A DNA stretch of 64,000 nucleotides. Source: DATAXP01 sp963708675 (GTDB lineage: Bacteria > Planctomycetota > Planctomycetia > Pirellulales > PNKZ01). A model generated the notes under the pieces. It ran no database searches, was not told the DNA's origin, and worked only from the letters and a program-made list of their open reading frames with translations. The stretch covers positions 2,046,001-2,110,000 of the forward strand of contig CAVPTO010000003.1 in assembly GCA_963708675.1 (NCBI GenBank). Direction: 5' to 3'. Both the position numbers and the translations under genes were made by a program. Positions 37,880 through 47,500 of the stretch are shown here, one piece after another. Each line of letters begins with the position of its first letter. The stretch's first letter is position 1.

Positions 37880-39226
37880 TCACATCCCGGTCGGATATGT
37901 CTCCGATGGCTCGTGTTCGATAACGGGACGCAGCGCCAGCGGATGCAGGGCCCTGGTTTCGTCAAAATAGATCAGCGCGTCGTATCGCCGCGGCAGCACG
38001 GTCGGCACATAATTGCCGAAGTGTTCGAACTGCGGTCGATACACGACGCCGATCGCGCGGTGGCCACGCAGCTCGAACAATTCACGATCGCGCGAAGGAT
38101 CGACGCCATCGAAGAGCACTAGCTTGTCGCCTGGGCTGACGCGGTGCAGGACGTCCTCCCACGAGCCTTCTCGTCCCTCAGGCACAACGATTCGCCGCAT
38201 CGGTGCGTCCCACGCTTCGCTGGCAATGACCGTGCCCGAATGTGTGCTGAAACCGACAAGAACGACGCCTTCGTCGGCGTGCCGCTGGCGCACAAGCTGT
38301 CCGAGGTTAAACATTCCATCGTCGGCCATGTCGGTAAAGCGAGCATCGCCGATGTGCGTATTGTGCGCCCAGATGATCGCCTTAGCACTGCCGCCGTGGT
38401 GCTTCATCAGGCGATCGAGCGTGTCGGCCATGTGCTGGTCGCGAACGTTCCAAGATTGCGCGTTGCCGCGGACCATCGCGCGGTAATAATGCTCGGCATC
38501 GACGGCGATCAATGCATTCTGCTCCGCGTCGAAATGCGCCTCGCGACCATCGTTTGCCCAGTGCGGCGTGTGGGCACGGATCGCACGCAACAACTCGACC
38601 ACCTCGTCCTCACACGACGCAAAGTCCCAACGTGTCGCGCAGGCGTAATCCTGCACGTCATCGCCATACGGCTCGAAGCATCGCACCGCGCGTTGGACGA
38701 ATTCGACCGCACGTCCTTCGTGTGATTGCAGATAGTGGCTCACTGCCTGTAGTGAATCCCACAGGCTGTACACGTCGAGGCCAAAAAAGCCGACGGGGGA
38801 TTTCGGCCAGCGAACGTTGTACTGACGTAGCCATTCGGCCAAGGCGGCGACTTCGTCGTTGGCCCACATCCAGGTCGGCCAGCGCTTAAACGCATGCAGT
38901 GCGTCGCGGGCGGTGCGATCTGCCTCATCGTAACCTTTCACGAAACGGTTGACGCGGTAACAGTCGGGCCAGTCGCCTTCGACCGCGATGAAGGAAAAAC
39001 CTTTCTCGCGAATGAGCCGTTGGCTGATGATGCGTCGCCAGTTGTAAAACTCCGCCGTGCCGTGGGTCGCCTCGCCCAGCAGCACGTACCGGGCGTTGCC
39101 GACGCGGTCGATGAGCGGATCGAGGTCTTCCCAGCCGTGCAACGTCGTGCTCACCCGGCCAACGACGTCGAGCAGCCGATCCGAAACGCATGCATTGCTG
39201 AGTTCACGGCTTCGCCTGAGTGTCAC
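37880..39226 (-). CDS. Erythromycin-esterase-family protein
   Basis: 448 residues from GTG 39226, which has GAAGGAG just upstream (revised from a longer open frame that runs back over the next gene). The core motifs of the EreA/EreB-like family are present: VLLGEATHGTAEFYNWRR (Glu-His pair), FIAVEGDWPDCYRVNRFV, and IIWAHNTHIGDA. Members hydrolyse macrolide esters or, more often, have unknown roles. It is divergent from the phosphoribosyltransferase gene (172 bp gap), with the hydrolase gene after that. The three families occur as fusions or neighbours in other bacteria. Confidence 0.9.
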   Translation of the reverse strand: MTLRRSRELSNACVSDRLLDVVGRVSTTLHGWEDLDPLIDRVGNARYVLLGEATHGTAEFYNWRRIISQRLIREKGFSFIAVEGDWPDCYRVNRFVKGYDEADRTARDALHAFKRWPTWMWANDEVAALAEWLRQYNVRWPKSPVGFFGLDVYSLWDSLQAVSHYLQSHEGRAVEFVQRAVRCFEPYGDDVQDYACATRWDFASCEDEVVELLRAIRAHTPHWANDGREAHFDAEQNALIAVDAEHYYRAMVRGNAQSWNVRDQHMADTLDRLMKHHGGSAKAIIWAHNTHIGDARFTDMADDGMFNLGQLVRQRHADEGVVLVGFSTHSGTVIASEAWDAPMRRIVVPEGREGSWEDVLHRVSPGDKLVLFDGVDPSRDRELFELRGHRAIGVVYRPQFEHFGNYVPTVLPRRYDALIYFDETRALHPLALRPVIEHEPSETYPTGM

Positions 39227-39398
39227 GGCTTGCTCCTTCGAAGAGTTCCGGCGATTTGTGCCGCAAACGACGAGCCGTCGACGACCCCGTTCGGGTGTAG
39301 AGTCACACAATTGAGTGACGGAATATTCAGAGAATTCAGTTACGTACTTCTGCGCGGAAGGCGTACAATTCCGTGAAGTGTGGAGGGGAGGTTTCCCC

Positions 39399-40064
39399 GT
39401 GACTTTTCGCGACCGCCTTGCGGCCGGCAAACTTTTGGCCGCCCGATTGGTTGAGTATGGCGACGCGCCGGATCTTCTGGTGCTGGCGCTGCCGCGGGGT
39501 GGCGTTCCCGTTGGCTTCGAAGTCGCCCAGGCGTTACACGCTCCGCTCGACGTGTTCCTGGTGCGCAAGCTCGGCCTTCCCGGGCAAGAAGAGCTCGCCA
39601 TGGGCGCGATTGCCACCGGCGATGTGGTGGTGCTCAACGACGACGTCGTGCGAGGCGCCCACGTTCCGCGACCTGTCCTTGATGCCGTCGTCGCCCGAGA
39701 GCGTCTCGAATTATTGCGACGCGAACGCGAGTATCGCGACGATCGACCGCCGGTTTCAGTCGAAGGCCACACGATCATTCTCGTCGATGACGGCTTGGCG
39801 ACCGGTTCGACGATGCGCGCCGCCGTCGCGGCATTAAGGCGTTTGCATCCCGAGCGCATCATCGTCGCTGTGCCCGTCGGAGCGCGATCAACCTGCGAGC
39901 AGCTCAAACGCGAGGCCGATGAAGTGGTATGCCTCGAAGCGCCCGAACACTTTTATGCCGTCGGCCTCTGGTACGACGACTTCAGCCAAACCACGGATCG
40001 CGAAGTCAAACAATTACTCGACGAAGCGTCGCGATGGAGTGCGCACGTTTCGCCATCGCCTTGA
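39399..40064 (+). CDS. Phosphoribosyltransferase-like protein
   Basis: 221 residues from GTG 39399, which has GGAGG upstream. The PRPP-binding loop IILVDDGLATGSTM is intact; VLALPRGGVPVGFEVAQAL and VRKLGLPGQEELAMGAI mark the COG1926-type subfamily. Its nucleobase or other substrate is unknown. It shares a transcript with the alpha/beta hydrolase downstream (31 bp gap). The open frame upstream of 39399 to 39315 is judged noncoding. Confidence 0.9.
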   Translation: MTFRDRLAAGKLLAARLVEYGDAPDLLVLALPRGGVPVGFEVAQALHAPLDVFLVRKLGLPGQEELAMGAIATGDVVVLNDDVVRGAHVPRPVLDAVVARERLELLRREREYRDDRPPVSVEGHTIILVDDGLATGSTMRAAVAALRRLHPERIIVAVPVGARSTCEQLKREADEVVCLEAPEHFYAVGLWYDDFSQTTDREVKQLLDEASRWSAHVSPSP

Positions 40065-40095
40065 TGTCAGCCATGCCCTCTTTTGGAGTCGTGAA

Positions 40096-40770
40096 ATGTC
40101 AACACATGCAGCCTGTCAGGAATTCGTCCGTGTCGAAGTGAATGGGGGCATTATCGAGGGCGATCTCGAGATCCCCGCCGGAGCCGATAGTTTGGTGATC
40201 TTTGCGCACGGCAGCGGAAGCAGTCGCCAAAGTCCGCGCAACCGTTTCGTCGCGCACTCGCTGAACGAGGCGGGACACGCGACGCTGTTGATCGATTTGC
40301 TCACCGCCAAGGAAGATCACTTGGACTCGATGACCGGCGAGTTGCGGTTCGACATCGATTTGCTGGCGACCCGTCTGACCGCCGCGAGTGATTGGGCGGC
40401 GCAGCATGACGAGACGCGAGACTTGATCGTCGGCTATTTCGGCGCGAGCACCGGCGCCGCCGCCGCGTTGGTGGATGCAGCCCTGCGCACGGACGTGGCT
40501 GCCGTGATATCGCGCGGCGGGCGACCTGACTTGGCCGGCTCGGCGATTTCGAAGGTGCGTGCGCCGACGCTGTTGATCGTCGGCGGCGCGGACTACGGTG
40601 TGATCGAGCTCAACGAAGTCGCCTACGACGACCTCGTCCAATCGCGACACAAGGAGCTGAAGGTCGTTCACGGGGCGACGCACCTGTTCGAGGAAACCGG
40701 CGCTTTGGAAGAGGTCGCCCGGTTGGCGGCCGATTGGTTCAGCCGGTTTTTGGTGCCGAGGGGTCATTGA
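40096..40770 (+). CDS. Dienelactone-hydrolase-like alpha/beta hydrolase
   Basis: 224 residues from ATG 40096 (TTGGAG upstream). VIFAHGSGSSRQSPRNRFVA forms the oxyanion strand; GYFGASTGAAAAL is the nucleophile elbow (GxSxG with Ser in the middle), GGADYGV supplies the acid, and HGATHLFEE the His. This is the COG1073/COG0412-like group that is linked to phosphoribosyltransferases in actinobacterial fusion proteins. Confidence 0.88.
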   Translation: MSTHAACQEFVRVEVNGGIIEGDLEIPAGADSLVIFAHGSGSSRQSPRNRFVAHSLNEAGHATLLIDLLTAKEDHLDSMTGELRFDIDLLATRLTAASDWAAQHDETRDLIVGYFGASTGAAAALVDAALRTDVAAVISRGGRPDLAGSAISKVRAPTLLIVGGADYGVIELNEVAYDDLVQSRHKELKVVHGATHLFEETGALEEVARLAADWFSRFLVPRGH

Positions 40771-41313
40771 TCTGGAAGAATCAGTGGGAATCGAGCGCTA
40801 GGATCCCGGGTTGCCATCACCGCTTGCGGTTTCGCGCTTTTTGAAGCAGAACGCGCGAAACCGCAAGCGGTGATAGATTACTGGTTCTGGCTGATCGCCT
40901 TTCGATAAGACCGACGGAAGGAAGCCGAACCAAAATCTGGCCACTTTCCCTATTGCACGGGCCATAAGATCACGATAATGATTAACATAGTAAGATTACG
41001 AGGCTGGCGTTCCTAACAGGTTTCGTTCCATGGCTGCTTTTCACTTCGACGCTCTCTCGTCCGCAGCCGTGAATTGCCGTGTCGTTGCTTCGCGACGCGG
41101 GTGTTGTTGTCGCTGTTGCTAGGCAGTGGCATTGCCAGGCAGCGGCAGACCGACCTTTCGCGGTCGTCAGCGTTTCCGCCTTCGGTTGTTTTCGTTTTTG
41201 TCATGTTCCCCAAGTTTTCTGGAGGTGTTCCGTGTGTAGTCGCGCATGTAGTTGTCCCACTCGTGTTACGTCGTTTTGCTCCCTTCTCACTCGATTTACG
41301 GAAAGACTCCCCC
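40771..41313. other. Intergenic with a 22-bp perfect hairpin
   Basis: No gene is recognised in 540 bp. Arms atcaccgcttgcggtttcgc(gc) at 40816-40837 and their exact complement at 40853-40874 enclose a 15-nt loop, right after the hydrolase gene. This may be its terminator or a dispersed palindrome. The rest probably holds the promoter of the BON gene. Confidence 0.6.
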
Positions 41314-41610
41314 ATGGTGCTCGAAGCCAATCTCGTTTCGTTGTCGCTTACCGACGCGAGACTGACCCATAACGTGTTCCAAGCCCTGTCGAGCTTGGAC
41401 AGCCCCGAAGCCCGCGTTCTCACAATCGGCGCTCACATGGGGATCGTCACGCTGAGCGGCCGGTTGCGGCTCATCAGCACCAAGCGTGCGGTGCTCGAAA
41501 AGGTGCGAAAAGTTGCCGGGGTGCGGATCGTGATCGACAACGTCGTTGTCGGCGCCGACGTCTCAAGCTGGCGCGCACGTTATGCGAGCAACCTTCAGGG
41601 GCAATCTTGA
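41314..41610 (+). CDS. BON-domain protein
   Basis: 98 residues from ATG 41314 (GGAAAG upstream). The BON fold is seen in LTHNVFQALSSLDSPEARVLTIGAHMGIVTLSGRL and the second strand-helix KRAVLEKVRKVAGVRIVIDNVVV. There is no signal peptide, so it is probably cytoplasmic. BON domains bind phospholipids or other ligands; the partner is unknown. Confidence 0.75.
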   Translation: MVLEANLVSLSLTDARLTHNVFQALSSLDSPEARVLTIGAHMGIVTLSGRLRLISTKRAVLEKVRKVAGVRIVIDNVVVGADVSSWRARYASNLQGQS

Positions 41611-41956
41611 AGCGCCGCGCCTCCGAAAAAAACGGCAACGGCGACACGGTGATATTGCCGTCATCTCCGGTAGCTCTGGGTGCCGCAATTGCGCACAACA
41701 TTGATCTTGCCAGTTCTGCGTGAGACAATGATCGCCCGTCAGAGACCGGCGAAGACCGGCTCCGGCGCGTTGTGCCTGGGCGCGACAGTTGCGTTGCGCA
41801 GTGAGACGAGGCAAATCGCGCCGTGAGTCGGTCGTTTTGCTCAAGGTTCGGACAAGACCTGCCCGAATTGTGGGCAAGGACTCCGCGCTCACGTCGTCAA
41901 GTTGAGTAAACTGTGGCGGCGGTTGTTTGGCGGACTCACTCTGGGAATGACATCTC
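41611..41956. other. Intergenic upstream of the ATP-grasp cluster
   Basis: No gene seen on either strand. It should hold the promoter of the five-gene cluster. A short palindrome (tgcccgaattgtgggca) is near 41859. Confidence 0.35.
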
Positions 41957-43423
41957 ATGGCTTCGGTTGATGAACGACCGGCTTCGTCGAATCTGCATTT
42001 CGACGATTACGACACGGAAGGCTTCTACGACGAGATGTTCGAGGCCGGCGGCAAGCCACGCCGCCGCGGCGAATTGTTAGCGCAGCGTCTCAAGACGCTC
42101 AGCGAAGGCGAACTGACGCGACGCCAGAAAGCCGCCGATCTTGCGTTGTTGAACATGGGCATCACGTTCAACGTCTACGGTCACGAGGCCGGCACCGAAA
42201 AGATTTGGCCTTTCGACCTCGTGCCTCGCATCATCGAGGCCGAAGAGTGGAAGCAGGTTTCCGCGGGACTCAAGCAACGCATCCACGCGCTCAACCTGTT
42301 CATCGACGACATCTACAACGATCAGCGCATCTTGAAAGACAAGGTGCTGCCCGACTTCTTGATCGACACCGGCAAGTGCTTCCTCAAGAACTGCGCGGGC
42401 CTCAAGCCGCCCAAGGGCATTTGGTGCCACATCACGGGCACCGACCTGGTGCGCGACGGCGATGGCGAGATTTACGTGCTCGAGGACAACCTCCGCTGCC
42501 CCAGCGGTGTGTCGTACGTTCTTGAGAACCGCGACGTGATGAAGCGCACGTTCCCGCAGGTTTTCAATGGCCTGTCGATCGAGCCGGTTGAGGACTATCC
42601 CGAACAACTGCTCAAGATGTTGCAGTACATCGCGCCCGAAGGCGTGCGCGAGCCGAACGTCGTCGTGCTCACTCCCGGCAGCTACAACTCGGCATACTTC
42701 GAACATTGCTTCCTCGCGCAGCAGATGGGCGTCGAGCTGGTGCAAGGTTCCGACCTTTGCGTCAGCGACGGCTATGTGCGGATGCGCACGACGCAAGGTT
42801 TCGAGCGCGTCGACGTGATCTACCGTCGCATTGATGACGACTTCCTCGATCCCAAAACGTTCCGACCCGACTCGACGCTTGGCGTTCCCGGCTTGATGGA
42901 CGTGTACCGGGCGGGCCGCGTGTCGCTTGCCAACGCACCGGGCACGGGCATTGCCGACGATAAGGCTGTTTACGCCTACGTGCCTGAGATCATCAAGTAC
43001 TACTTGGGCGAAGACTGCATCCTCAAGAATGTGCCTTCGTTCGTCTGCGGCGACGACAAACATCGCGAACACGTATTGGCCAACATCGACAAGCTCGTCA
43101 TCAAGCCCACCAACGAGTCGGGCGGTTACGGCATCCTCCTCGGCCCTCGCGCCTCGAAGGAAGAGATTGAAAAATACCGCGAGTTGATTCAGAAGAACCC
43201 GCGCAACTACATCGCGCAACCGATGCTCTCGTTGTCGCGTGTGCCGACCATCGTCGACAATCGCCTCGAAGGGCGTCACGTCGACCTGCGACCGTACATC
43301 CTCTATGGCGAAGAAATCTATGTGCTGCCCGGCGGGCTGACACGCGTCGCGCTCCAAAAGGGATCGCTCGTCGTCAACTCGTCGCAAGGCGGCGGAAGCA
43401 AAGACACCTGGGTACTGAAATGA
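41957..43423 (+). CDS. Circularly permuted ATP-grasp protein (DUF404/DUF407)
   Basis: 488 residues. Predicted amidoligase that forms an amide bond using ATP. Typical motifs: FDLVPRIIEAEEW, RIHALNLFIDDIYNDQRIL, EIYVLEDNLRCPSGVSYVLENR, VVVLTPGSYNSAYFEHCFLAQQMGVELVQGSDL, and the C-terminal ATP-binding part KPTNESGGYGILLGP. It is followed by an alpha-E gene, its usual partner; the two appear as one fused protein further along (48266-50845). Confidence 0.92.
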   Translation: MASVDERPASSNLHFDDYDTEGFYDEMFEAGGKPRRRGELLAQRLKTLSEGELTRRQKAADLALLNMGITFNVYGHEAGTEKIWPFDLVPRIIEAEEWKQVSAGLKQRIHALNLFIDDIYNDQRILKDKVLPDFLIDTGKCFLKNCAGLKPPKGIWCHITGTDLVRDGDGEIYVLEDNLRCPSGVSYVLENRDVMKRTFPQVFNGLSIEPVEDYPEQLLKMLQYIAPEGVREPNVVVLTPGSYNSAYFEHCFLAQQMGVELVQGSDLCVSDGYVRMRTTQGFERVDVIYRRIDDDFLDPKTFRPDSTLGVPGLMDVYRAGRVSLANAPGTGIADDKAVYAYVPEIIKYYLGEDCILKNVPSFVCGDDKHREHVLANIDKLVIKPTNESGGYGILLGPRASKEEIEKYRELIQKNPRNYIAQPMLSLSRVPTIVDNRLEGRHVDLRPYILYGEEIYVLPGGLTRVALQKGSLVVNSSQGGGSKDTWVLK

Positions 43424-43427
43424 CGAA

Positions 43428-43481
43428 TGACGAATGTCTAATGACGAACAGATTGTTCGTTTCATCATTAGACATTCGTCA
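43428..43481. repeat. Hairpin with direct repeats between two genes
   Basis: A 16-bp perfect stem (tgacgaatgtctaatg / cattagacattcgtca) plus an inner acgaac/gttcgt pair. The left side also has atgacgaatgacgaatg direct repeats. It lies in the gap between the ATP-grasp and alpha-E genes and includes a false ATG at 43481. Confidence 0.7.
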
Positions 43482-43504
43482 TGAGACATTCGACATTTAT
43501 ACAT

Positions 43505-44551
43505 ATGCTGAGTCGCGTCGCTGAATCGATCTTTTGGATGAGCCGCTACATCGAGCGCGCGGAAAATGTCGCGCGCTTCATCGATGTCAATCTGAACCTG
43601 ACGATCGACCTTGGCCTGGGCATCGAAGGCCACGGGCAATGGGCTCCGCTCATTTACACCACGGGCGACCAGAAGGTCTTTACCGAGGCCTACGGCGAAC
43701 CGACGCAAGAGAATGTTCTCAAGTTCCTCGCCTTCGACGACAAGAACGGCAACTCGATTCGCATGTGCCTGCGCCGTGCCCGCGAGAACGCTCGCACCGT
43801 GCGCGACATGATCTCCTCAACCATGTGGGAAGAGATCAACAAGGCGTACCTGATGGTCGAAGGCGCTAGCCGCATGCAGTTCAACCTTGAAGAACTGTTC
43901 GAGTTCTTCAGCCGCGTGCGACTCGCCAGCCACCTGCTCGAAGGCGTGACCGACGCCACCATGTCGCACGGCGAAGCGTGGCATTTCGCGCGTGTCGGCC
44001 AAATGCTCGAACGTGCCGACAAGACGTCGCGCATTCTCGACGTCAAATACTATCTGCTGCTGCCGAACGTCAACGACATCGGCACCCCTGTCGACACAAT
44101 CCAGTGGTCGGCTTTATTAAAAAGTGCCAGTGCTTTGGAAATGTATCGTAAAGCACATGGCCGCATCACGCCTGCCGCTGTGGTAGAGTTCCTGGTGCTC
44201 GATCGCGAGTTCCCACGTGCCGTGCAGTACTGCCTCGCCGCCGCCGAAGAGTCGGTGCTCGCGGTCTCGGGCAACACGCGCGGTCCGTTGCGAAATCCTG
44301 CCGAACATCAACTCGGACGCCTGCGTTCGGAGCTCTCGTACGTCGGTGTGCAAGAGATCATCAAAGGCGGACTTCACGAGTTCATCGACGGCTTCCAAAA
44401 GAAGCTCAACCTGGTCGGCGAGGCGATTCACAACACGTTTTTCGCTTTGTCGCCCGACTCTGGCCACGACGGATCGGGCCAGGCGGTTTCGTTCATCCCG
44501 CGCCCCATGCTGCAATCGCAGTCCCAAAAGCAGGCGCAGAACAACGCCTAG
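43505..44551 (+). CDS. Alpha-E (DUF403) protein
   Basis: 348 residues from ATG 43505. The start MLSRVAESIFWMSRYIERAENVARFIDVNL is the family's normal N-terminus; the ATG at 43481 is in the hairpin before it. The protein is almost all alpha-helical with conserved Glu residues. Alpha-E proteins have no proven activity; they always travel with circularly permuted ATP-grasp proteins and are thought to be part of the same synthetase. It is followed after 27 bp by the transglutaminase gene. Confidence 0.92.
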   Translation: MLSRVAESIFWMSRYIERAENVARFIDVNLNLTIDLGLGIEGHGQWAPLIYTTGDQKVFTEAYGEPTQENVLKFLAFDDKNGNSIRMCLRRARENARTVRDMISSTMWEEINKAYLMVEGASRMQFNLEELFEFFSRVRLASHLLEGVTDATMSHGEAWHFARVGQMLERADKTSRILDVKYYLLLPNVNDIGTPVDTIQWSALLKSASALEMYRKAHGRITPAAVVEFLVLDREFPRAVQYCLAAAEESVLAVSGNTRGPLRNPAEHQLGRLRSELSYVGVQEIIKGGLHEFIDGFQKKLNLVGEAIHNTFFALSPDSGHDGSGQAVSFIPRPMLQSQSQKQAQNNA

Positions 44552-44578
44552 TTTCCGTCCGCTGAAGGCCAAAAGATT

Positions 44579-47500
44579 ATGCCGATCCGAGTCGCCCTGC
44601 ACCATAAAACGTCGTATCACTACGATCGTTTCGTTGAAATCTTTCCCCAAGTCGTGCGGCTCAAACCCGCGCCGCACTGCCGAACTCCGATCCGCAGCTA
44701 CTCGCTGCGCGTCACGCCCGGCGAACACTTCCTGAACTGGCAACAGGACCCGCACGGCAATTATCTCGGCCGGCTGGTGTTTCCGAAGAAGAGCGATCGA
44801 CTCGAGTTCGATGTCGAGTTAATCGCCGACATGGTCGTCGTCAATCCGTTCGACTTCTTCTTAGAGACGTATGCCGAGCAATGGCCGTTCACGTACGATG
44901 ATGCACTCAAGCACGACTTAGCGCCTTTTCTGCCGGCGCTGCCCGCTGGACCTTTGGTGAGCGACTTCGTCGCACAAGTGCCGCGCGATACGAAGCGCAC
45001 GGTCGACTTCCTTGTCGATCTCAACGGTCGCGTGAACCGAGCGATCGGCTACACCATCCGCATGGAGCCGGGCGTCAAAACGCCTGAGCAGTCGCTGACC
45101 GATCGCAGCGGATCGTGTCGCGACTCGGCATGGCTGATGGTCGACGTGCTGCGTCATCTCGGCCTCGCCGCGCGATTCGTCTCGGGTTATCTCATTCAAC
45201 TCGTTCCCGACATCAAGGCACTCGACGGCCCGGTCGGCGCGAGTGCCGACTTCACGGACCTGCACGCCTGGACCGAGGTGTATCTCCCCGGCGCAGGCTG
45301 GGTCGGCCTCGATCCGACGAGCGGCCTGTTCGCTGGCGAAGGGCATATTCCGCTCGCAGCGACGCCCGAGCCTTCGACCGCCGCTCCCGTTTCGGGAAGC
45401 GTCGAGCCGTGCGAGGCGACGTTCCACACCGAGATGAGCGTCGAGCGCGTTCACGAAGACCCTCGAGTCACGAAGCCGTACACCGACGAAGAATGGCAAG
45501 AGATCAACGCGCTCGGCCACAAAATCGATGCCGAGCTCGAAGCCGGGTCCGTGCGATTGACGATGGGTGGCGAGCCGACGTTCGTTTCGATTGACGACTA
45601 CGAAGGGGACGAGTGGAATACGACGGCCATGGGGCCGAACAAGCGCCGCTTGTCGGGTCAACTCGTGCGTCGATTGCACACGTCGTTCGCTCCTGGCGGA
45701 CTGCTGCACTTCGGCCAAGGCAAGTGGTATCCCGGCGAGCAACTGCCGCGCTGGTCGCTGAGCTGCTACTGGCGTAAGGACGGCGAGCCGATTTGGCGTG
45801 ACATGAACCTGGTCGCCCACGACGAACTATCACCAGGTCACGGCCCGCGCGAGGCCCGTGCGTTCATCGAACGGCTTAGCCATCGACTGGGTGTCGGCGA
45901 CGATCACATCGTTACCGGCTACGAAGACGCGTGGTATCACCTGTGGCGTGAACGCCGACTGCCGACCAACGTCGACCCACTCGACTCGAAGCTCGACGAC
46001 GAGGTCGAACGCCGCCGCTTGGCGCGCATTTTCGAACAAGGACTCGCGACAGAGGTCGGCTACGTGCTGCCGATTCGTCGCGGCGTGCTGTCGCGACATT
46101 CGAAGTGGGAAAGCGGCCCGTGGTTCTTCCGTTCCGAACGCATGTACCTGATTCCCGGCGACAGCCCGATGGGATTGCGACTGCCGTTGGATTCGCTGCC
46201 GTGGCTCGCGCCAGGTGAGCGGCCTCAGCAATTTCCGCTTGAGCCGCACGCGCCGCGAGGTCCGCTGCCGCCCTACGGTGTATGGGAGCACTCGCCCAAT
46301 CAAAACGGCGAAGCACACGACCACCGAGCGCGGTTCGACGGTAATGGCAGTTCGCCTGCGATGTCTCATCCGATGTCGCATTCGGCGTTGCACCATTCGT
46401 CGATGGGCGACGGCAATCGCGGCCCCGGACAACTCACGGTCGGTCGCAGCGGCGGAGAAGGTTCGCCGTCCGCGTTGATGGAACACGTCGAGGCTCAGCA
46501 ACTCGAAGCACAGCGACTGACCGGGCCACGCTTCGAACGCGACATGCCGCAGTCGGTCAAGGTGCGCACCGCGTTGTGCGTCGAGCCGCGCAACGGACGT
46601 CTGCACGTCTTCATGCCTCCCGTCGAGTTGGCCGAAGATTATCTCGAGCTCGTCGCTGCCATCGAAGGCACGGCGGCCGACTTGCAGATGCCGGTTCATA
46701 TCGAAGGCTATTTGCCGCCGCACGATCACCGTCTCGCTCATCTGCGCGTGACACCCGACCCCGGTGTGATCGAAGTCAACGTGCATCCCGCGGGCTCGTG
46801 GGATTCGCTCGTGCAAGTCACAACGACATTGTACGACGACGCGCGGCACTGCCGGCTGGGAACCGAAAAGTTCATGATCGACGGCCGGCACACCGGCACC
46901 GGCGGCGGCAATCACGTCGTCCTCGGCGGAGCCACGCCGTCGGATAGCCCGTTCCTGCGACGCCCCGATCTGGTGCGCAGCCTCGTGGCGTTTTGGAACA
47001 ATCACCCGTCACTGTCATATCTGTTGTCGGGTCTGTTCGTTGGCCCGACCAGCCAGGCGCCGCGAACGGACGAAGCACGGCACGAAAGCTTGTACGAGTT
47101 GGAAATCGCGTTCCAGCAACTACCGCAAAATGGCGGTCGTACGCCGCCGTGGATCGTCGACCGACTGTTCCGCAATTTGCTCGTCGATCTGACCGGCAAC
47201 ACGCACCGCGCCGAGTTCTGCATCGACAAGCTGTTCTCGCCCGACCACGCAGCCGGACGTTTGGGACTCGTCGAGTTCCGCGCCTTCGAGATGCCGCCGC
47301 ACGCGCAGATGAGCTTGACTCAGCAACTGCTGATTCGCTCGCTCGTCGCGCGGTTTTGGAACAAGCCGTACACGCGCGAAATGGTGCGTTGGGGCACCGC
47401 GCTGCACGATCGCTTCATGTTGCCGCACTTTATCGCTCAGGACTTCGACGATGTCATTCGCGAACTGAACGACGAAGGCATCGAGATGAAGAAGGACTGG

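Noticed and set aside
37880..39226. Macrolide resistance gene
   Set aside because: The family is broad and the neighbours point to another role; resistance cannot be inferred.
37880..39907. 675-residue form of the erythromycin-esterase-like protein
   Set aside because: The extra N-terminus is antisense to the phosphoribosyltransferase gene. GTG 39226 has a good ribosome site and gives the family length.
42077..43708. 543-residue frame antisense to the ATP-grasp gene
   Set aside because: Same reason; the plus strand has clear family motifs throughout.
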